NCBI GenBank assembly: GCA_961205875.1
Contig: OY540810.1
Span: 7,750,001-7,814,000, forward strand
Length of the DNA: 64,000 nt
From: Sialis fuliginosa
Lineage: Eukaryota; Arthropoda; Insecta; Megaloptera; Sialidae
Reading direction: 5' to 3'
Shown: positions 1 to 10,960 of the stretch, piece by piece
How the letters are laid out: every line of letters starts with the position of its first letter
How positions within the stretch are numbered: position 1 is the stretch's first letter
Made by a program: the position numbers and the translations under genes
Notes under the pieces: generated by a model
What the model was told of the DNA's origin: nothing
Databases searched by the model: none
Seen by the model: only the letters and a program-made list of their open reading frames with translations

Positions 1-1465
1 ATGACCCATATACGGTGTACACTCATTGTCAGTACAGCGTATACAAAAGTCACGTGGCCCACATAACTGATTCCTTGTCTCATTGTGAGTAAAAAATTGT
101 ACAGGGAGGTGGGGTCTATCTTCAACACCCTCTGAGCTACAGGGTGTTTAATAATTTCCATCAAAAAACAAAGATTATCTCGTAACTTCCAAAGTAACGT
201 AACTAGAGCAACCACAATGAGTCAATTTCATAGATAATTAACTAACGTATCTTTCAGTATTAGCGTAGAAGATTTTAATAATTACAAAACGTTTACATAT
301 TAAAACTTCTAGAAATAACAGATTACATTTGATACCCCACTCGTCGGGCTTAAATTTTTTTTAATTGTAACTTTGCCCTCCTAAAAAATATTATTTTTAT
401 AACTCATGTCTATTATTGGTCCACATTTTTCTATTGGCTGAGTGCGAAGTAGGTGGTGGGGGAATCGAAATTGATCGCAGCGCACGAGGTGGCCAAAAGG
501 GAACTTGTGGCGGGCTCTTTTTTAACTAAAAATAGAAATGTCAACAAACACTATTGTTATAAAGAATCAACTAAAAAATATATTTTTTACTATATTTTAT
601 TGAAATTATTTCTTTAATTACTTACTATTCGTTTTGACAGCTATGTCAAAGCCCGCCCTAGTTGTAACCGCTAGTCGGAGCTATCATCGCGTACGCTGCG
701 AATATTTATTTTAAACCTCAACTTTCTAAATCAAACGGTTCATTAGCTAGAAGGCTATGACAGACACATTGTTGATTTCATAAGTCATGATACAAATATA
801 CAAGGTAAGATTGACAGCTCTGACCTTGAATGTTGTGACGTCATCGAAATTGCAGAATTCATGTTGCCTTGGAAACAAATGCAACTAAATTAAAGTGTCA
901 AATTAGTTATTCTACGAATATGTATTATATTTTTAACATTAGGGCATTATAGGACTAATATTTTTAATACAAAGGTGAGTTTTATATCTGACAAATTCCT
1001 ATAAAATTTTTCATATATTAAAAATTATTTAAAAAGATGTTATAGAACATGGCAGTCATGTATGGTTCTCCATACCGGTATTTTATGTTCTAGTTTTAAT
1101 TAAAATATTATAAATCGATGTAGATTTAAAAGAAGCAAATGAAGACGTAATAGAAACCGCTTAGAAGAATCTAAATTTGTAATAAAAACTCTAGAGGAAG
1201 AACCTATACTAGATACTAATGAAGTAACCATAATTGTCAGTGCAAACTGAAAAATAAAATGATAATTGTTTATATAAATGAAAAGAACAAGTGTTGTTTT
1301 TATGTTATAGTTTTAATAAATTTTCTTTTTTGAGATTTATGATACATTAGCTACTTATTTAATTTACGTAATCTAAAATATAATCTGCATCTAAAAAATG
1401 ATTGCTTAGCTTTTTCAGGTATGTTAATGTTATTACATTGACTTTTAAGAAATCACAGCGTATGC
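1..1465. other. Left edge: R1 repeat copy with insertion, no gene
   Basis: R1-type sequence at about 330-430 and 715-770 is separated by about 285 bp that begin TCTATTGGCTGAGTGCGAAG and end near CGCGTACGCTGCGAAT, perhaps an inserted element. A plus-strand stretch near 1125-1250 looks faintly coding but has stops. Confidence 0.4.
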
Positions 1466-1468
1466 TTA

Positions 1469-1654
1469 ACTTAAACTATTTAAATTAATTTTAAAAACCC
1501 CTTTTTCTAAATCTAAAAGTTTTATTGAAAGCAAAGCATTTGGATTTAGTAACCTCTTGATGACAGGATTATTCAAAATAATATATTTGAGTCGCCAATC
1601 TTTGTCAGTAAAATTCAGCGAGCAAACTCTTCTTGACTTTATAAGGTATTGGCA
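1469..1654 (-). pseudogene. THAP zinc-finger domain relic, C-terminal half
   Basis: Encodes KSRRVCSLNFTDKDWRLKYI then RLLNPNALLSIKLL. THAP domains have C-x-x-H-F and then L-x-P-x-A-x-P-S-I-x-L at this place. Here the His ligand is Asn (CSLNF) and the Pro is lost. Together with the half at 2198-2340 this is one domain missing two of its four zinc ligands and interrupted by about 540 bp of transposon, so it is a relic. Confidence 0.65.
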
Positions 1655-2185
1655 CAAGTCTTGGATGCTTTAATAGCAAGATATGTATACTGTTTTTTGA
1701 GATTGATCGACTTTTATAATTCTCATGAACTAATGTTACTAAAAACTAGTAGGTACCTCTTTATTAAATCAGTTTAATTACCAAAGTCCGCAAATATAGT
1801 TTCATTTTTAAATTATAGCTTTTTATTTTGTTTATGTTTTTTCTCCAGTAATGGATAAAATAAAACCAGTAATGGGCATCCAGAGAAGGACACTTGCTAA
1901 TGATTATAAAAGATACAAAATATATAAAATATAAAGAATCGTAAAATGTGAAACAATGTAAAGCAGATGCTATGATAATATAATAATTAATAAATAGATT
2001 ACACTAATAATTACTTTAAATTAGCCGATTGTCATCAAATTAAGCTGTTTTACAGTCAAGTGTTTATAGATTATGATTCAATAATGACAGTATGTAATCA
2101 AATATCAACAAACATTTCTAATTTAGTACATTTAATTAAACAAGAATCCAGCACTAGGGTATGATCTAAGACTGGTGACAGTACC
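1645..2185 (+). mobile_element. MITE family M1, copy 1 (inside THAP relic)
   Basis: About 540 bp with imperfect terminal inverted repeats related to GGTACTGGTACCAGTCTTGG. The interior includes TTTTTTCTCCAGTAATGGA and ATTGTCATCAAATTAAGCTG, shared with the other M1 copies. No coding capacity. Confidence 0.85.
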
Positions 2186-2197
2186 TTATTGATATTT

Positions 2198-2340
2198 TAA
2201 GTCCCGCATGCTTTCAACCACAATTCACGCACTTTTCTATTTTTGGGAATTAACAAAAACTTAATATGTTCAGAATCCTTTTTCTTATTAAGATAACTTG
2301 AAGTTTTATAATTTTCCACTGCACAATAAACACCCGGCAT
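2198..2340 (-). pseudogene. THAP zinc-finger domain relic, N-terminal half
   Basis: Starts MPGVYCAVENYKTSS and continues to FLLIPKNRKVRELWLKACG. This is the start of a THAP (C2CH) DNA-binding domain: MPG, first Cys, then F-x-x-P-K and W-x-x-A. The second zinc ligand expected shortly after CAV is Tyr here. A stop follows at the edge of an inserted MITE. The second half of the domain lies on the other side of that MITE (1469-1654). Confidence 0.65.
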
Positions 2341-2350
2341 TCTATATTAT

Positions 2351-2522
2351 TTACTTTTCACCATATATCAAAGCGAATTCTACACAACAACAATACACGA
2401 ATTTTCCATCTGACACATAAAGTACTTCGCGTGACGTCACAATAGTAGATGTCATTTGTTTATCGAGCTCACCTTGTAATCTTTCCACCATGTTCATAAG
2501 TGTGATTTTTTTCCGATTTACA
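2351..2522 (-). pseudogene. IR-B S2 fragment, out of frame with exon 5
   Basis: Open frame VNRKKITLMNMVERLQGELD then TSREVLYVSDGKFVY. The E-x-L-x-x-V-x-x-GK-x-Y pattern is what the IR S2 lobe shows after TM2. It is separated from exon 5 by 36 nt that begin GTAAAT and end TTTTTAG; removing exactly those leaves the frame wrong by one base, whereas 37 nt would restore it. GTAAAT is present on both sides of the interval. It ends at a TAA, or at a possible phase-2 donor AA|GTAAAT. Confidence 0.5.
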
Positions 2523-2558
2523 CTAAAAACAAATGAAAACAACATAAAACTTATTTAC

Positions 2559-2776
2559 CGTAAACTGTTGGTACCTCGCACTTTCCTTCCTGACGCACAA
2601 ATAATACATATTTTGCTCTGCTGCATCTGTAATTGAACTGATAGGTAGTTTGTAGCTTAAATCAGTCAACTGTGATGTCAAAACAGCCGACCATGCTGAA
2701 TATAATAAAAATCCAAATATTATTGAAGTGAGCATTGCAATTTTAGCAGCAAACGAACGAATTTCAACTTGGTAAT
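2559..2776 (-). pseudogene. IR-B exon 5: TM2 and start of S2
   Basis: 218 nt, phase 1 to 0. The acceptor is ATTTCAG|AT and the donor ACG|GTAAAT. Joined to exon 4 it gives LNQG-DYQVEIRSFAAKI, then TM2 and SAVLTSQLTDLSYKLPISSI. The order and phases match IR-A exon 6. Confidence 0.8.
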
Positions 2777-2779
2777 CTG

Positions 2780-4700
2780 AAATTGAAATTCAATTATTAA
2801 TTAATTGTTTAGTTATGCATTGTAACTGGACGAATTCATTTTATTTATATCAATAGTTGAAATTTTAATTGACGTGAGAGATAAAATACGATTTTACAAT
2901 ACGAGTAAAATGATTATATTTTTTGTGTTTGTTTATGAAAAAAATTCTTAATAAGTATTCATAATTTTTTAATTAATCCAATAAACATTATTAAAGGTAG
3001 TAAATAATAAAAGTCTTCTCCGACATTTTTATTAAAAAAATCATACATAGGTAAGCCCCAAAAAAATTTTAGATGTAAAATAAAAATTTTAAGAGATAGC
3101 GAATCGATAGAAAAATAAAAACTGACTAAATCTGCACCAAAAACTTATTTTTGCGTTTTTGCCAAAAAATTAAAACTAAACGGATGTCTGTCCAACTAAA
3201 AATATTAAAAAATTATCTTCCTGAAATAAATATTAAAAAAATAAAAATCTATTTTTTGATACCTCACATGTCTTGGTATCAAAAAAAAAATGTAACCTAC
3301 TTTAAAAAAATCTGCTGAAAAAATCGTTTACCAAAATTTGTATATATGTACCAATGCCTAAGAGTCATTAGCTTATATACATACATACTTCGTAAACTAC
3401 GAATTTATTATGTAATTTACGAGATATATTGTCGTCACAAACAACAATATGAGATTATGAGGTTTTGCTTGACCTACGGAACCCAAAAAACATTTACATT
3501 CCTCTCTAAATTTCAATTAGTAGGTCATTTACCATATAAAATCAAACAAATTAATTATGTGTTTATTTTTTATGTGTTTTTTTATTTTTAGTGTAAACAC
3601 GTCAATATTGATACCTTGCAAATATGTACATTGAGTATAACATTACAAAATTCTTTCAATTTTAATATGGTTTATCTAAAACTTAAAACGTAGAATATCA
3701 AAAGGAGGTGGTGAATGGTGACTTTATTATCTTCTTTAATGAATTTCTAAAACAGCTGCAGAATGGAGAACATTTAAGCATAAAACAATTTTACAACGTT
3801 AACTTTTTTAATTAAGATTATAAAATTGTTTTAAGTAAGGTGATGATGGTACCGTTTTTAAATAAAATCTTCAGTATCAAACGTTATGTCTTATCATTAA
3901 TTAAGATTTTTTCAATTTAAAATATTTAGGGATATATTCTTGAGGGCTGTGATTGAAAATTTTCATCGAATCTTATTCTCTTTATAGAGATTTCATTCAT
4001 TTATTCATCTTTATACTTATCAGAAGATTTATTTATGGCTTTTAAATTATCTTTTAAACAATCTTTCTAAACTTGGACCGTTTAAAGGAATGGCATAATG
4101 TTTCATAGCTTTAGAGAATTATAAAAGTCCAATCAAATTAGATTTTTAATTAGAATTAATATTCGCCTTGATTATTTTAGTACCAATCTATGGAAAGTGA
4201 TGCCCTTAGTAAAATATAAAAAATGTAAGACTATAGGTTCCTGAGATATACACGAAAAAAATTAAGTGCCGTCTAAACAATATAATAGAACAAAAATGTT
4301 ACAAATAAGAAAATTTTCTATAAGAAAGGTACTCTAGTATGTGTTTATCTAAAACTAATAGTTCAGGAGAGACGTCATTCAAAAAACGAGACCAAAATAT
4401 CGTTTTTTGAAAATGTCGCAATTTGCATCGATTCTCTATAAAATTTAATATCGGCATTCAACAGCTAATAAAAAATTGTAAAAAAACGCATGGTTTAACC
4501 AGACACTATTGGACACTACCACGAGTTCAAAACTTAATTTTAATTTAAATTGTAACTATAGGAGCTGTGAAAAAAATTATTTATTGTATTTTATTTACAA
4601 CCGTTTTATTGCAGGGTTTAAATAAAATATAATATATAAATCATATTTTTTTATTTAAAAATAACAATTAAACGGTATTTTATATTGCAAAACCATAGGA
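2780..4700 (-). other. IR-B intron 4, AT-rich, nothing structured seen
   Basis: Part of the 3.1-kb intron between IR-B exons 4 and 5. No transposon ends or frames supportable before the pogo MITE at 4710. Confidence 0.5.
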
Positions 4701-4709
4701 TACATAATA

Positions 4710-4852
4710 CAGTGGAACCTCGTTAGTACTATTTGCTTTAGTTAGGTTTTTAGTTCCCGGCATTCTTCTATAAGATTCCATGTTAAAATATTTCTTATTT
4801 ATACGTGTTTTCTCCTCAGGCCCATCAAAAACGTACTAACGAGGTTTCACTG
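4710..4852. mobile_element. Pogo-like MITE, 143 bp
   Basis: CAGTGGAACCTCGTTAGTAC at the left and its near-complement GTACTAACGAGGTTTCACTG at the right, flanked by TA on both sides. Start CAGT and a TA target are typical of pogo/Tigger elements. Confidence 0.9.
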
Positions 4853-4949
4853 TAGTATAATTGGTAATTAATATTACAAAACCCGAGATGTGAATTTGTT
4901 TGAGTTTGAAATTCGTTAGTTCTATGTAAAATAAATAAATACATATTCT

Positions 4950-5700
4950 TATATTTTAAATAAAACAGCCAAGTGCGTGTTGGGCACGCACATGATAGGT
5001 TTCCGTAGTTATTACGATTTATAATCAAGAGTTATTTAAAAAAAATTTATAAACTATTCTAGCTACAGTATTCATTATAATTTTCATTGAAAGTATTAAC
5101 TAAAAGCTACATTCTGGATTATTTTTTTTTATTTTTTGCATCGATAGTTGAGAAAGTAGAGGCGGGAGGGGACGCTCTGATAACGACATTTAAATGCAAA
5201 TATATCGTGACTGAAGGGTTAAAATCAAAAGATCATATAACATTTTTTGTTACATTTTAGGAGACCTATCTAAAGATACCCCACTCAATAGGGTAAGTGA
5301 AAAAAAATGTGAGTACAATTTTCAGTCTATGGGAGGGGGTCCAAAATAATGTTGACAGTGTTCGTTATAATTTTCAGTGGAAGCACTAATTAAAAGCTCA
5401 GATTTTTTGAATAGATAGTTTAGAAATTAAGGGGGGGGGACGCTCTGATCACGACTTTGAACGCAAATATATCGTGACTGAAGGGTTAAAATCAAAATGT
5501 CATATAACATTTTTTATTGCATTTTATGACACCCCACGTAATTGGGTAAGTGAGAAAAAAAATGTGAGTTCACTTTTCAGTCTTTTTTTTAATCTTTTTG
5601 TGTTATCAGTCTTCGTCCGTATACCAAATTTCATCTTAATCGGCTTAAATTTTTTGAGGACGGACATGGCGAAACTATAAGGTTCCCTAGTTTTCTACGA
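4950..5700. repeat. Interspersed repeat R1 with internal tandem duplication
   Basis: Begins AGCCAAGTGCGTGTTGGGCA and ends near GGTTCCCTAGTTTTC. A block with GACGCTCTGAT, AAATATATCGTGACTGAAGG and a 'cacttttcagtc'-like end occurs twice, about 268 bp apart (5170 and 5439). Related copies lie at 54960-56060, 320-780 and 63600-63900. Similar sequences are widespread in insect genomes. Confidence 0.7.
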
Positions 5701-5851
5701 AAACCTAAAAACTACTGTTATAAATTATACTTCAAAGATTATTTTTATAATATCATTTTTTGGATTAAACTGGAAATTATAAAAATACATAATACCTTAC
5801 TAAAAAATGTCACAAAATATTTATAATTGAATCCATGGTGTATCGACCGAC

Positions 5852-6084
5852 CTTGATTAAGTATACCGCCAAGTGTGCTGAACAAGTACGTAGTGTATGA
5901 CTCCGGTACTTGCAGCGCCTCCACCACCGCCACGGCACTGGGCGACCAGCTGTCGATGAGTTTGATCATCACGCTGACCAGCGCTATAACGGCCGCGCCT
6001 GTGACCACCAGCTGTGGCGTGAACGCGTTTACATATGACGTGAACTCTATCGTGTAGCCGGGACGTCTCATGAACAAACCTACC
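5852..6084 (-). pseudogene. IR-B exon 4: TM1 and pore loop
   Basis: 233 nt, phase 2 to 1. The acceptor is TTTGCAG|G and the donor CAAG|GTCGGT. It reads VGLFMRRPGYTIEF, VNAFTPQLV, TM1 and then the pore end LGGILNQG. It is strikingly GC-rich for this window and is open in several frames on both strands; the frame given is the one that aligns with IR-A. Confidence 0.8.
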
Positions 6085-6261
6085 CTGCAAATTGCGTCTG
6101 TGACATACTTTGCAGTGTGATATTTGATTAAAACAATAATTTACGGAATGCGGTTTTCTCTGATATTTTGATAGTTTGTAGTTATTGGTTTCTAGGTGTT
6201 AGATACAGTACCGGCTTTACAAAGAAAAACTTAACTCAAAATAACAAACAATATGACTTGT

Positions 6262-6458
6262 CAAATACAAATCCCCTAACCATAAAAATTTTAAGAGTTT
6301 AAACTTATACATATTTTAATATCAATGCTATCATATCAGATGATAGCATTGCTATTAGATATTAGGTCATTAAGATTCTGTTAATAAAGCATTGATATTG
6401 AAACACGTGTGAGTCTAAACTCTTACAATTTAATATGGTTAAGGGATGTGTATTTAAT
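6262..6458. repeat. Foldback (hairpin) element, about 197 bp
   Basis: Arms of about 68 bp: CAAATACAAATCCCCTAACC through ATATCAATGCT at the left, and the reverse complement (AGCATTGATATTG through GGTTAAGGGATGTGTATT) at the right, around a central TATCATATCAGATGATAG palindrome. Confidence 0.85.
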
Positions 6459-6559
6459 AACACCTCAAATTATATCAAAAATTATATTTTTTAGGAAAAA
6501 CCCGTTATATAAATTAACAAATATTTAAAAATTCATATTGTTTACTCTTTTAAACTGAA

Positions 6560-6720
6560 TAAGTGAGAAGTTCAATGATTCCTTTAGTGAACGTAAAAAT
6601 CACTGAAAATCAGTTCTCACTGATCAACCAGTGATTTTGGCCATATTAACAATGATCCACTGATTTGTTCAGTGATTATCCACTGATTAGCAGTGGTTTA
6701 CTTTTCACTGATTCAGTTTT
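6560..6720. repeat. Cluster of CACTGATT-type motifs
   Basis: At least eight occurrences of CACTGATT, CAGTGATT, CACTGAAAATCAG or TCAGTGATTATCCACTGAT in 160 bp, on both strands and unevenly spaced. This is not a simple microsatellite. It lies in the intron between IR-B exons 3 and 4. No function can be read from it. Confidence 0.6.
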
Positions 6721-7366
6721 AGAGAGTAAGACTGTTGTTTTTAGTTAAAAAAATGCTTCGCTTAGATAAAAAATGTTTTTTTTATTAAATAAATTATACG
6801 AATAATGAAATGCATTTTGAATGTAATGATACATTATAATGTATTCGGTATTGAAAAATTATTTTAGAAACTTTTTTGTTAAGTAATTATGATACACGTT
6901 TGAATTTATTTGAAAAAGTTTTTATTTTGTTTGAATGTAGTATAATTTTATAGATCCACATAATGCTAACTTAACTGTAAATATTTGTGAAGAGGCTCGT
7001 ACAAAAATCGTTTTTTTAAATTTTAGATATATGTAATTCATTTTCATTTTATTTTAAATACATATCAGATTTACCACCATTACATATATAATATATGTTA
7101 CTGTTATTTCTAAATTTTTATTGCACATTTAAAATAATCACATATTTGATTTTTCTTCATAACATATTCTCTTTATTATTTCTTTCGTTTTACTTTTAAT
7201 TTGCTGAAAGAAGACATTATCTTCACAGTTAAATATTATATTCAAAAACTTGAATATAGTAACCTAGTTTAGTAATTTTATACTTAAATTAATATTACTA
7301 ACTTAATATTGAACTGACATATGCGAACTTTAGACACTGTAAGCACATGAACGTGTTAATATTTAC

Positions 7367-7501
7367 CTTACGTCGTATATTGGATGAGACATTTGAAACG
7401 TAGGGAACGTTATATTATGTATATCTGTGAAAAGTAAATCCACTTCTCCTGTATACACAGCATCCACATCTTTGGGAGATGGTACGTACAGATAAATAAT
7501 T
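7367..7501 (-). pseudogene. IR-B exon 3: S1 lobe
   Basis: 135 nt, phase 2 to 2. The acceptor is TTCTTACAG|A and the donor AG|GTAAAT. It contains IIYLYVPSPKDVDA, GEVDLLFTDI and TFPTFQMSHPIYD, a typical end of the IR S1 lobe before TM1. Confidence 0.75.
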
Positions 7502-7820
7502 CTGTAAGAAAATCACCTAATGTAATAATGTACAGCAATAGTCAATCACACTAAAAGTGAATGTGTGTGTGAGTCAGCCGGTGCGTAAACCAATTATTTT
7601 AACATATTTAATATGATTTCATTATTTTGGTACTGTTTATTTAAAACAATCTAATAATAAAAAATTAACGCCGAGACGGGACCGTCTTAAATTTTAACAA
7701 AACGAAACAGAGGCGATATTAACTTATTTATTTATATGTTAGTATCTTCTAAAATCTCGATTTTAAGGTATTGTCACTAGTTAGTATTTGTAAACGATTC
7801 AAAATACTATACTTATATAA

Positions 7821-8341
7821 GTTACTATCGCCAGTCTTGGACGCTTTAATAGCAAGGTATACTGTTTTTTGGGATTTATGGGTTCCTTTTTGATAATTCT
7901 CATCAATTCATGTCATTTATAAAACAAGCACCTCTTTATTAAATCAATTTAATTACTAAAGATAGAAAATATAGTTTTTTTTTTTAAATTATAGCCTTTT
8001 ATTGTCTATGTTTTTTTCTCCAGTAATGGACACCCAATGATGGGCAATTACTAGTACTACGACACAACAACGGTTATAAAATAATAATCGTAAATTTTGA
8101 AACAATGTAAAACAGATGCTATTATAATATAATAATTCATAAATAGATTACACTAACAATTAGTTTAAATGTCCACCATTTTGACATCCATTGGCCGATT
8201 GTCATCAAATTAAGCTGTTTTATAGTTGAGTGTTTATAGATTATGATTCAGTAATGGCAGTAATCAATAAATATTTCTAATTTAGTGCAATTAATTAAAG
8301 TGGCAAACACTGGAGTTTTATCCAAGACTGGTTACAGTACC
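7821..8341 (+). mobile_element. MITE family M1, copy 2 (IR-B intron 3)
   Basis: Same ends and interior as the copy at 1645-2185. Left end TTACTATCGCCAGTCTTGGA, right end CCAAGACTGGTTACAGTACC. It lies in the intron between IR-B exons 3 and 2. Confidence 0.85.
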
Positions 8342-8849
8342 TTATATACAGTCCTGAAATACAATTTATCTATACGCAACTAAATAATAACAAATAATAA
8401 TCCATATAGATTGTTCTTCTATATTTATATTTATTTTCTTTGGTTTAAATAAAATTTTCAGAAGATGGTCTATATCTCCTGCTTCGTTTATGAAAACAAT
8501 ATTGTTTCTAACAATGTTAAATTTCTTTCGAACTTAAATCAAACTATTTAGAAATTTCATCATTCAAATAATTTTCAATATTATTTTTTACATATATTTT
8601 TTTAAATAATAGATGATTTGCATCACCCTCTTGTCGGCCCTGACCTGACATGCGAATCACAGTTTTTCAAATTCAGTTTCCAATAGTTACTAAATTAAAT
8701 TGGAGCATGTTATATACACACACAGATTACGTAAATATGTGTGTCAAGGACTGTTATGTTGGCAATGTTGGATTTCAATAACATTCGTACATCGTATTAA
8801 ATAAAATATATCACAGAAAATCTACTAAATAGATATTCGTCGCCATTGC

Positions 8850-9616
8850 AGGGTGAGAAAAAATATGAAATATTGCTCATATTTTCTAAAATATTCAATT
8901 TTTTTAAATGTTTTGTAAAAGTTTTTAAAGAAATTATTTCCTATGTAATGCTTATCATAAAAAAACAATTGGTGCTGTCAGTTATATTGCTATGGCATCC
9001 AACTCTATTTTTTTAAATGACAAAATATCTTTTTTATTGATTATATGTATATATCTTAATTTTTTGCATACAATCCTGTAAAGTTATATTAAATACGAAC
9101 AAATTTGAAAAAAAATAACTTTTATAATCTCAAATCATATTAACTGCAACTTAACCAAGTAAGCCTTGAAAAATGACAAACTTGTAAATAATCAAAAAAA
9201 AATCTAATAACCAAATAAATGAATTTAACAAATGGTCAAAATGATGTCCATTGTTGTCCAAACACATTTGTATTATTTTTCTAAAAAAATGTCTTACATT
9301 TTGTTTCAGTCATTTTTCAAGGCTTACTTGATTAAGTTACAGTTAATGTGATCCTGAGATTATAAAAGTTAATTTTTCTCAAAATTTTTCGTATGCAATC
9401 TCATTAAAATTTTACAAAGTTGTATTCTGTCTATCCATAGAATCAATAAAAAAGATATGTTGTCTTTTATAATAAGTATAGTGGAATGCCATAGTAGCGT
9501 AACTGATAGCACTATTTTTTTTAAGATTAGCATTACTATATAGTACATAGGAAATAATTTCATTTTTTAAATAATGAATACTTTAGAAAATATGAGCATT
9601 ATTCCATTTTTTTTAC
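8850..9616. repeat. Long palindrome, about 765 bp
   Basis: Two diverged arms of about 350 bp. For example AATATTGCTCATATTTTCTA at 8869 pairs with AGAAAATATGAGCATTATTC near 9585, and AAGTAAGCCTTGAAAAATGA at 9156 pairs with TCATTTTTCAAGGCTTACTT near 9310. The centre is near 9235. Transcripts through IR-B intron 2 would fold into a long double strand. Confidence 0.85.
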
Positions 9617-9686
9617 TCAGCCAGTATATAAAATATACATACTATCTATTCAATATTCTGATTAAATATTTCAAATATTTACATAC

Positions 9687-9787
9687 CTATAATTTTCTCC
9701 TTCACTTATGACTTCGCCAAAATCAGTAAAAAACCATTTCTTAGTTGTACTTAAAATTTCGGATGTATCATTTTCTACATTGGTAAC
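9687..9787 (-). pseudogene. IR-B exon 2
   Basis: 101 nt, phase 0 to 2. The acceptor is ATTTTAG|GTT and the donor AG|GTATGT. It encodes VTNVENDTSEIL and WFFTDFGEVISEGENY. It lies in the same place as IR-A exon 3. Confidence 0.7.
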
Positions 9788-9845
9788 CTAAAATAAATAA
9801 TAATAAAAATTTATTCAAATAATAAATAAATATAATAATGAAGTA

Positions 9846-10759
9846 CAGTGTACTCTCGACTATCCATGTGCGGATTATCCGGTTAATTTAATTATTTTTT
9901 AATGAGAATACATGTCTATTTTGACATAGGAACCAAACGGTGCGATGGTTCTTTGTCATTGCATCATTCTAGCAGTCTGTTTCGTCCCCCGAATGAAAAG
10001 TAAGTGTATGGATTTTGAGTAATAAATATCGGTATGGAAAACCATACATGACTTCAATGTTCTTTAATAACTTTTTAAATAATTTTTAATATTTATATAT
10101 GAAAAAATTAAATGGGATTTGTCAGAAATAAAACTCACTAGAATAACTAATTTGACTATTTGAATTTAGTTGCATTTATTTCCAAGGCAACATAAATTAG
10201 TTACGTATTAATCAGTATTTAAAATTCAAATTTTGAGAGTGATTTTCACCCCATCAATAGCTATTTATATTTAAGGGCGTGAAAAAAATAAATACCCATT
10301 AGGCTCAATTAAACTAAATATGTACCAAGTCTTATCAAAATTAGTGAGATAATACTCGCAAAGTTCACTTTTTAGACGATAATATTTACAAAATTTCGAA
10401 TATTTCCAAAACCCCTAACTCAATTAACACCAAAAACAATCGGTCTGGAGTACTTACTGATACAAACATTTTTTCAAAAAAATATTCAAATCGGTGTATT
10501 ATTACAGTAGTTATCGTGATCGAAAGAAATCTCTGCACCAGACACACAGACACACGCACAGCTGCCATGCGAAAATTAACTTTTCTTTACGTTTTGAAGG
10601 TAGTACAATCATAATCTGCCCTAATCTCGGTAATCGTATTACAATACTTCCATTTCCTTCAGAACATAGAAATAAAAATTTATAGTTCGGATTATCCGTG
10701 TTTTTAAAATTATTCGTGCCCTGTCTTCCCAGCATTAGCACGGATAATCGAAAGTATAC
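9846..10759. mobile_element. Pogo-like non-autonomous element, about 0.9 kb
   Basis: Starts after TA with CAGTGTACTCTCGACTATCC and ends CGGATAATCGAAAGTATAC, a near inverted match that lacks the last few bases. It sits in the intron between IR-B exons 1 and 2. An internal stretch near 10500-10640 resembles 29940-30100. Confidence 0.7.
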
Positions 10760-10798
10760 AAATGTTTAAATTTATTAATCAATAATAATCATACATAC

Positions 10799-10960
10799 TT
10801 TTATATTAGTTCCCATTCGAATAACATTATCATCAGATTTTTCACTAATTTTGTATTGTGATTTCTTCCATTCTAAATTTAACAAGGATTGGAATTTATT
10901 TTTATCTCCAATAAATACATAAATATTTATTAATCTCCACGCTAATGCAAACTTATCCAT
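10799..10960 (-). pseudogene. IR-B exon 1 (N-terminal fragment)
   Basis: 54 codons starting MDKFALAWRLINIYVFIGDK and ending TNIK|GTATGT in phase 0. It matches the second half of IR-A exon 2. No upstream acceptor or signal sequence is visible, so the 5' part of the gene appears lost. Confidence 0.6.

Larger units (their letters stand above)
2351..10960 (-). pseudogene. Ionotropic receptor IR-B, tandem paralog of IR-A, probably decaying
   Basis: Exons on the minus strand: 10960-10799, 9787-9687, 7501-7367, 6084-5852, 2776-2559, and a frameshifted S2 piece at about 2522-2351. Introns are GT-AG, and their phases (0, 2, 2, 1, 0) equal those of IR-A introns 2-6. It keeps FTDIHNITFPTFQMSHPIYD (end of S1), FMRRPGYTIEF, TM1, the pore ending LNQG, D-YQVEIRSFAAKIAML and TM2. 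Three defects are visible. There is no signal peptide: exon 1 begins at an ATG with an in-frame stop just upstream and no usable acceptor. A 36-nt GT-AG interruption at 2523-2558 leaves the next segment one base out of frame. No final S2/TM3 exon is seen down to base 1. Missing exons could lie off the left edge, but together these favour a pseudogene. Confidence 0.75.

Noticed and set aside
1120-1255. Plus-strand acidic stretch (EESKFVIKTLEEEPILDTNE) that looks coding.
   Set aside because: Interrupted by a stop, no splice partner, opposite strand to the THAP relic. Not supportable.
3346-3591. 81-codon plus-strand frame in IR-B intron 4.
   Set aside because: Phe/Tyr/Ile-rich random composition, no family, opposite strand to the gene.
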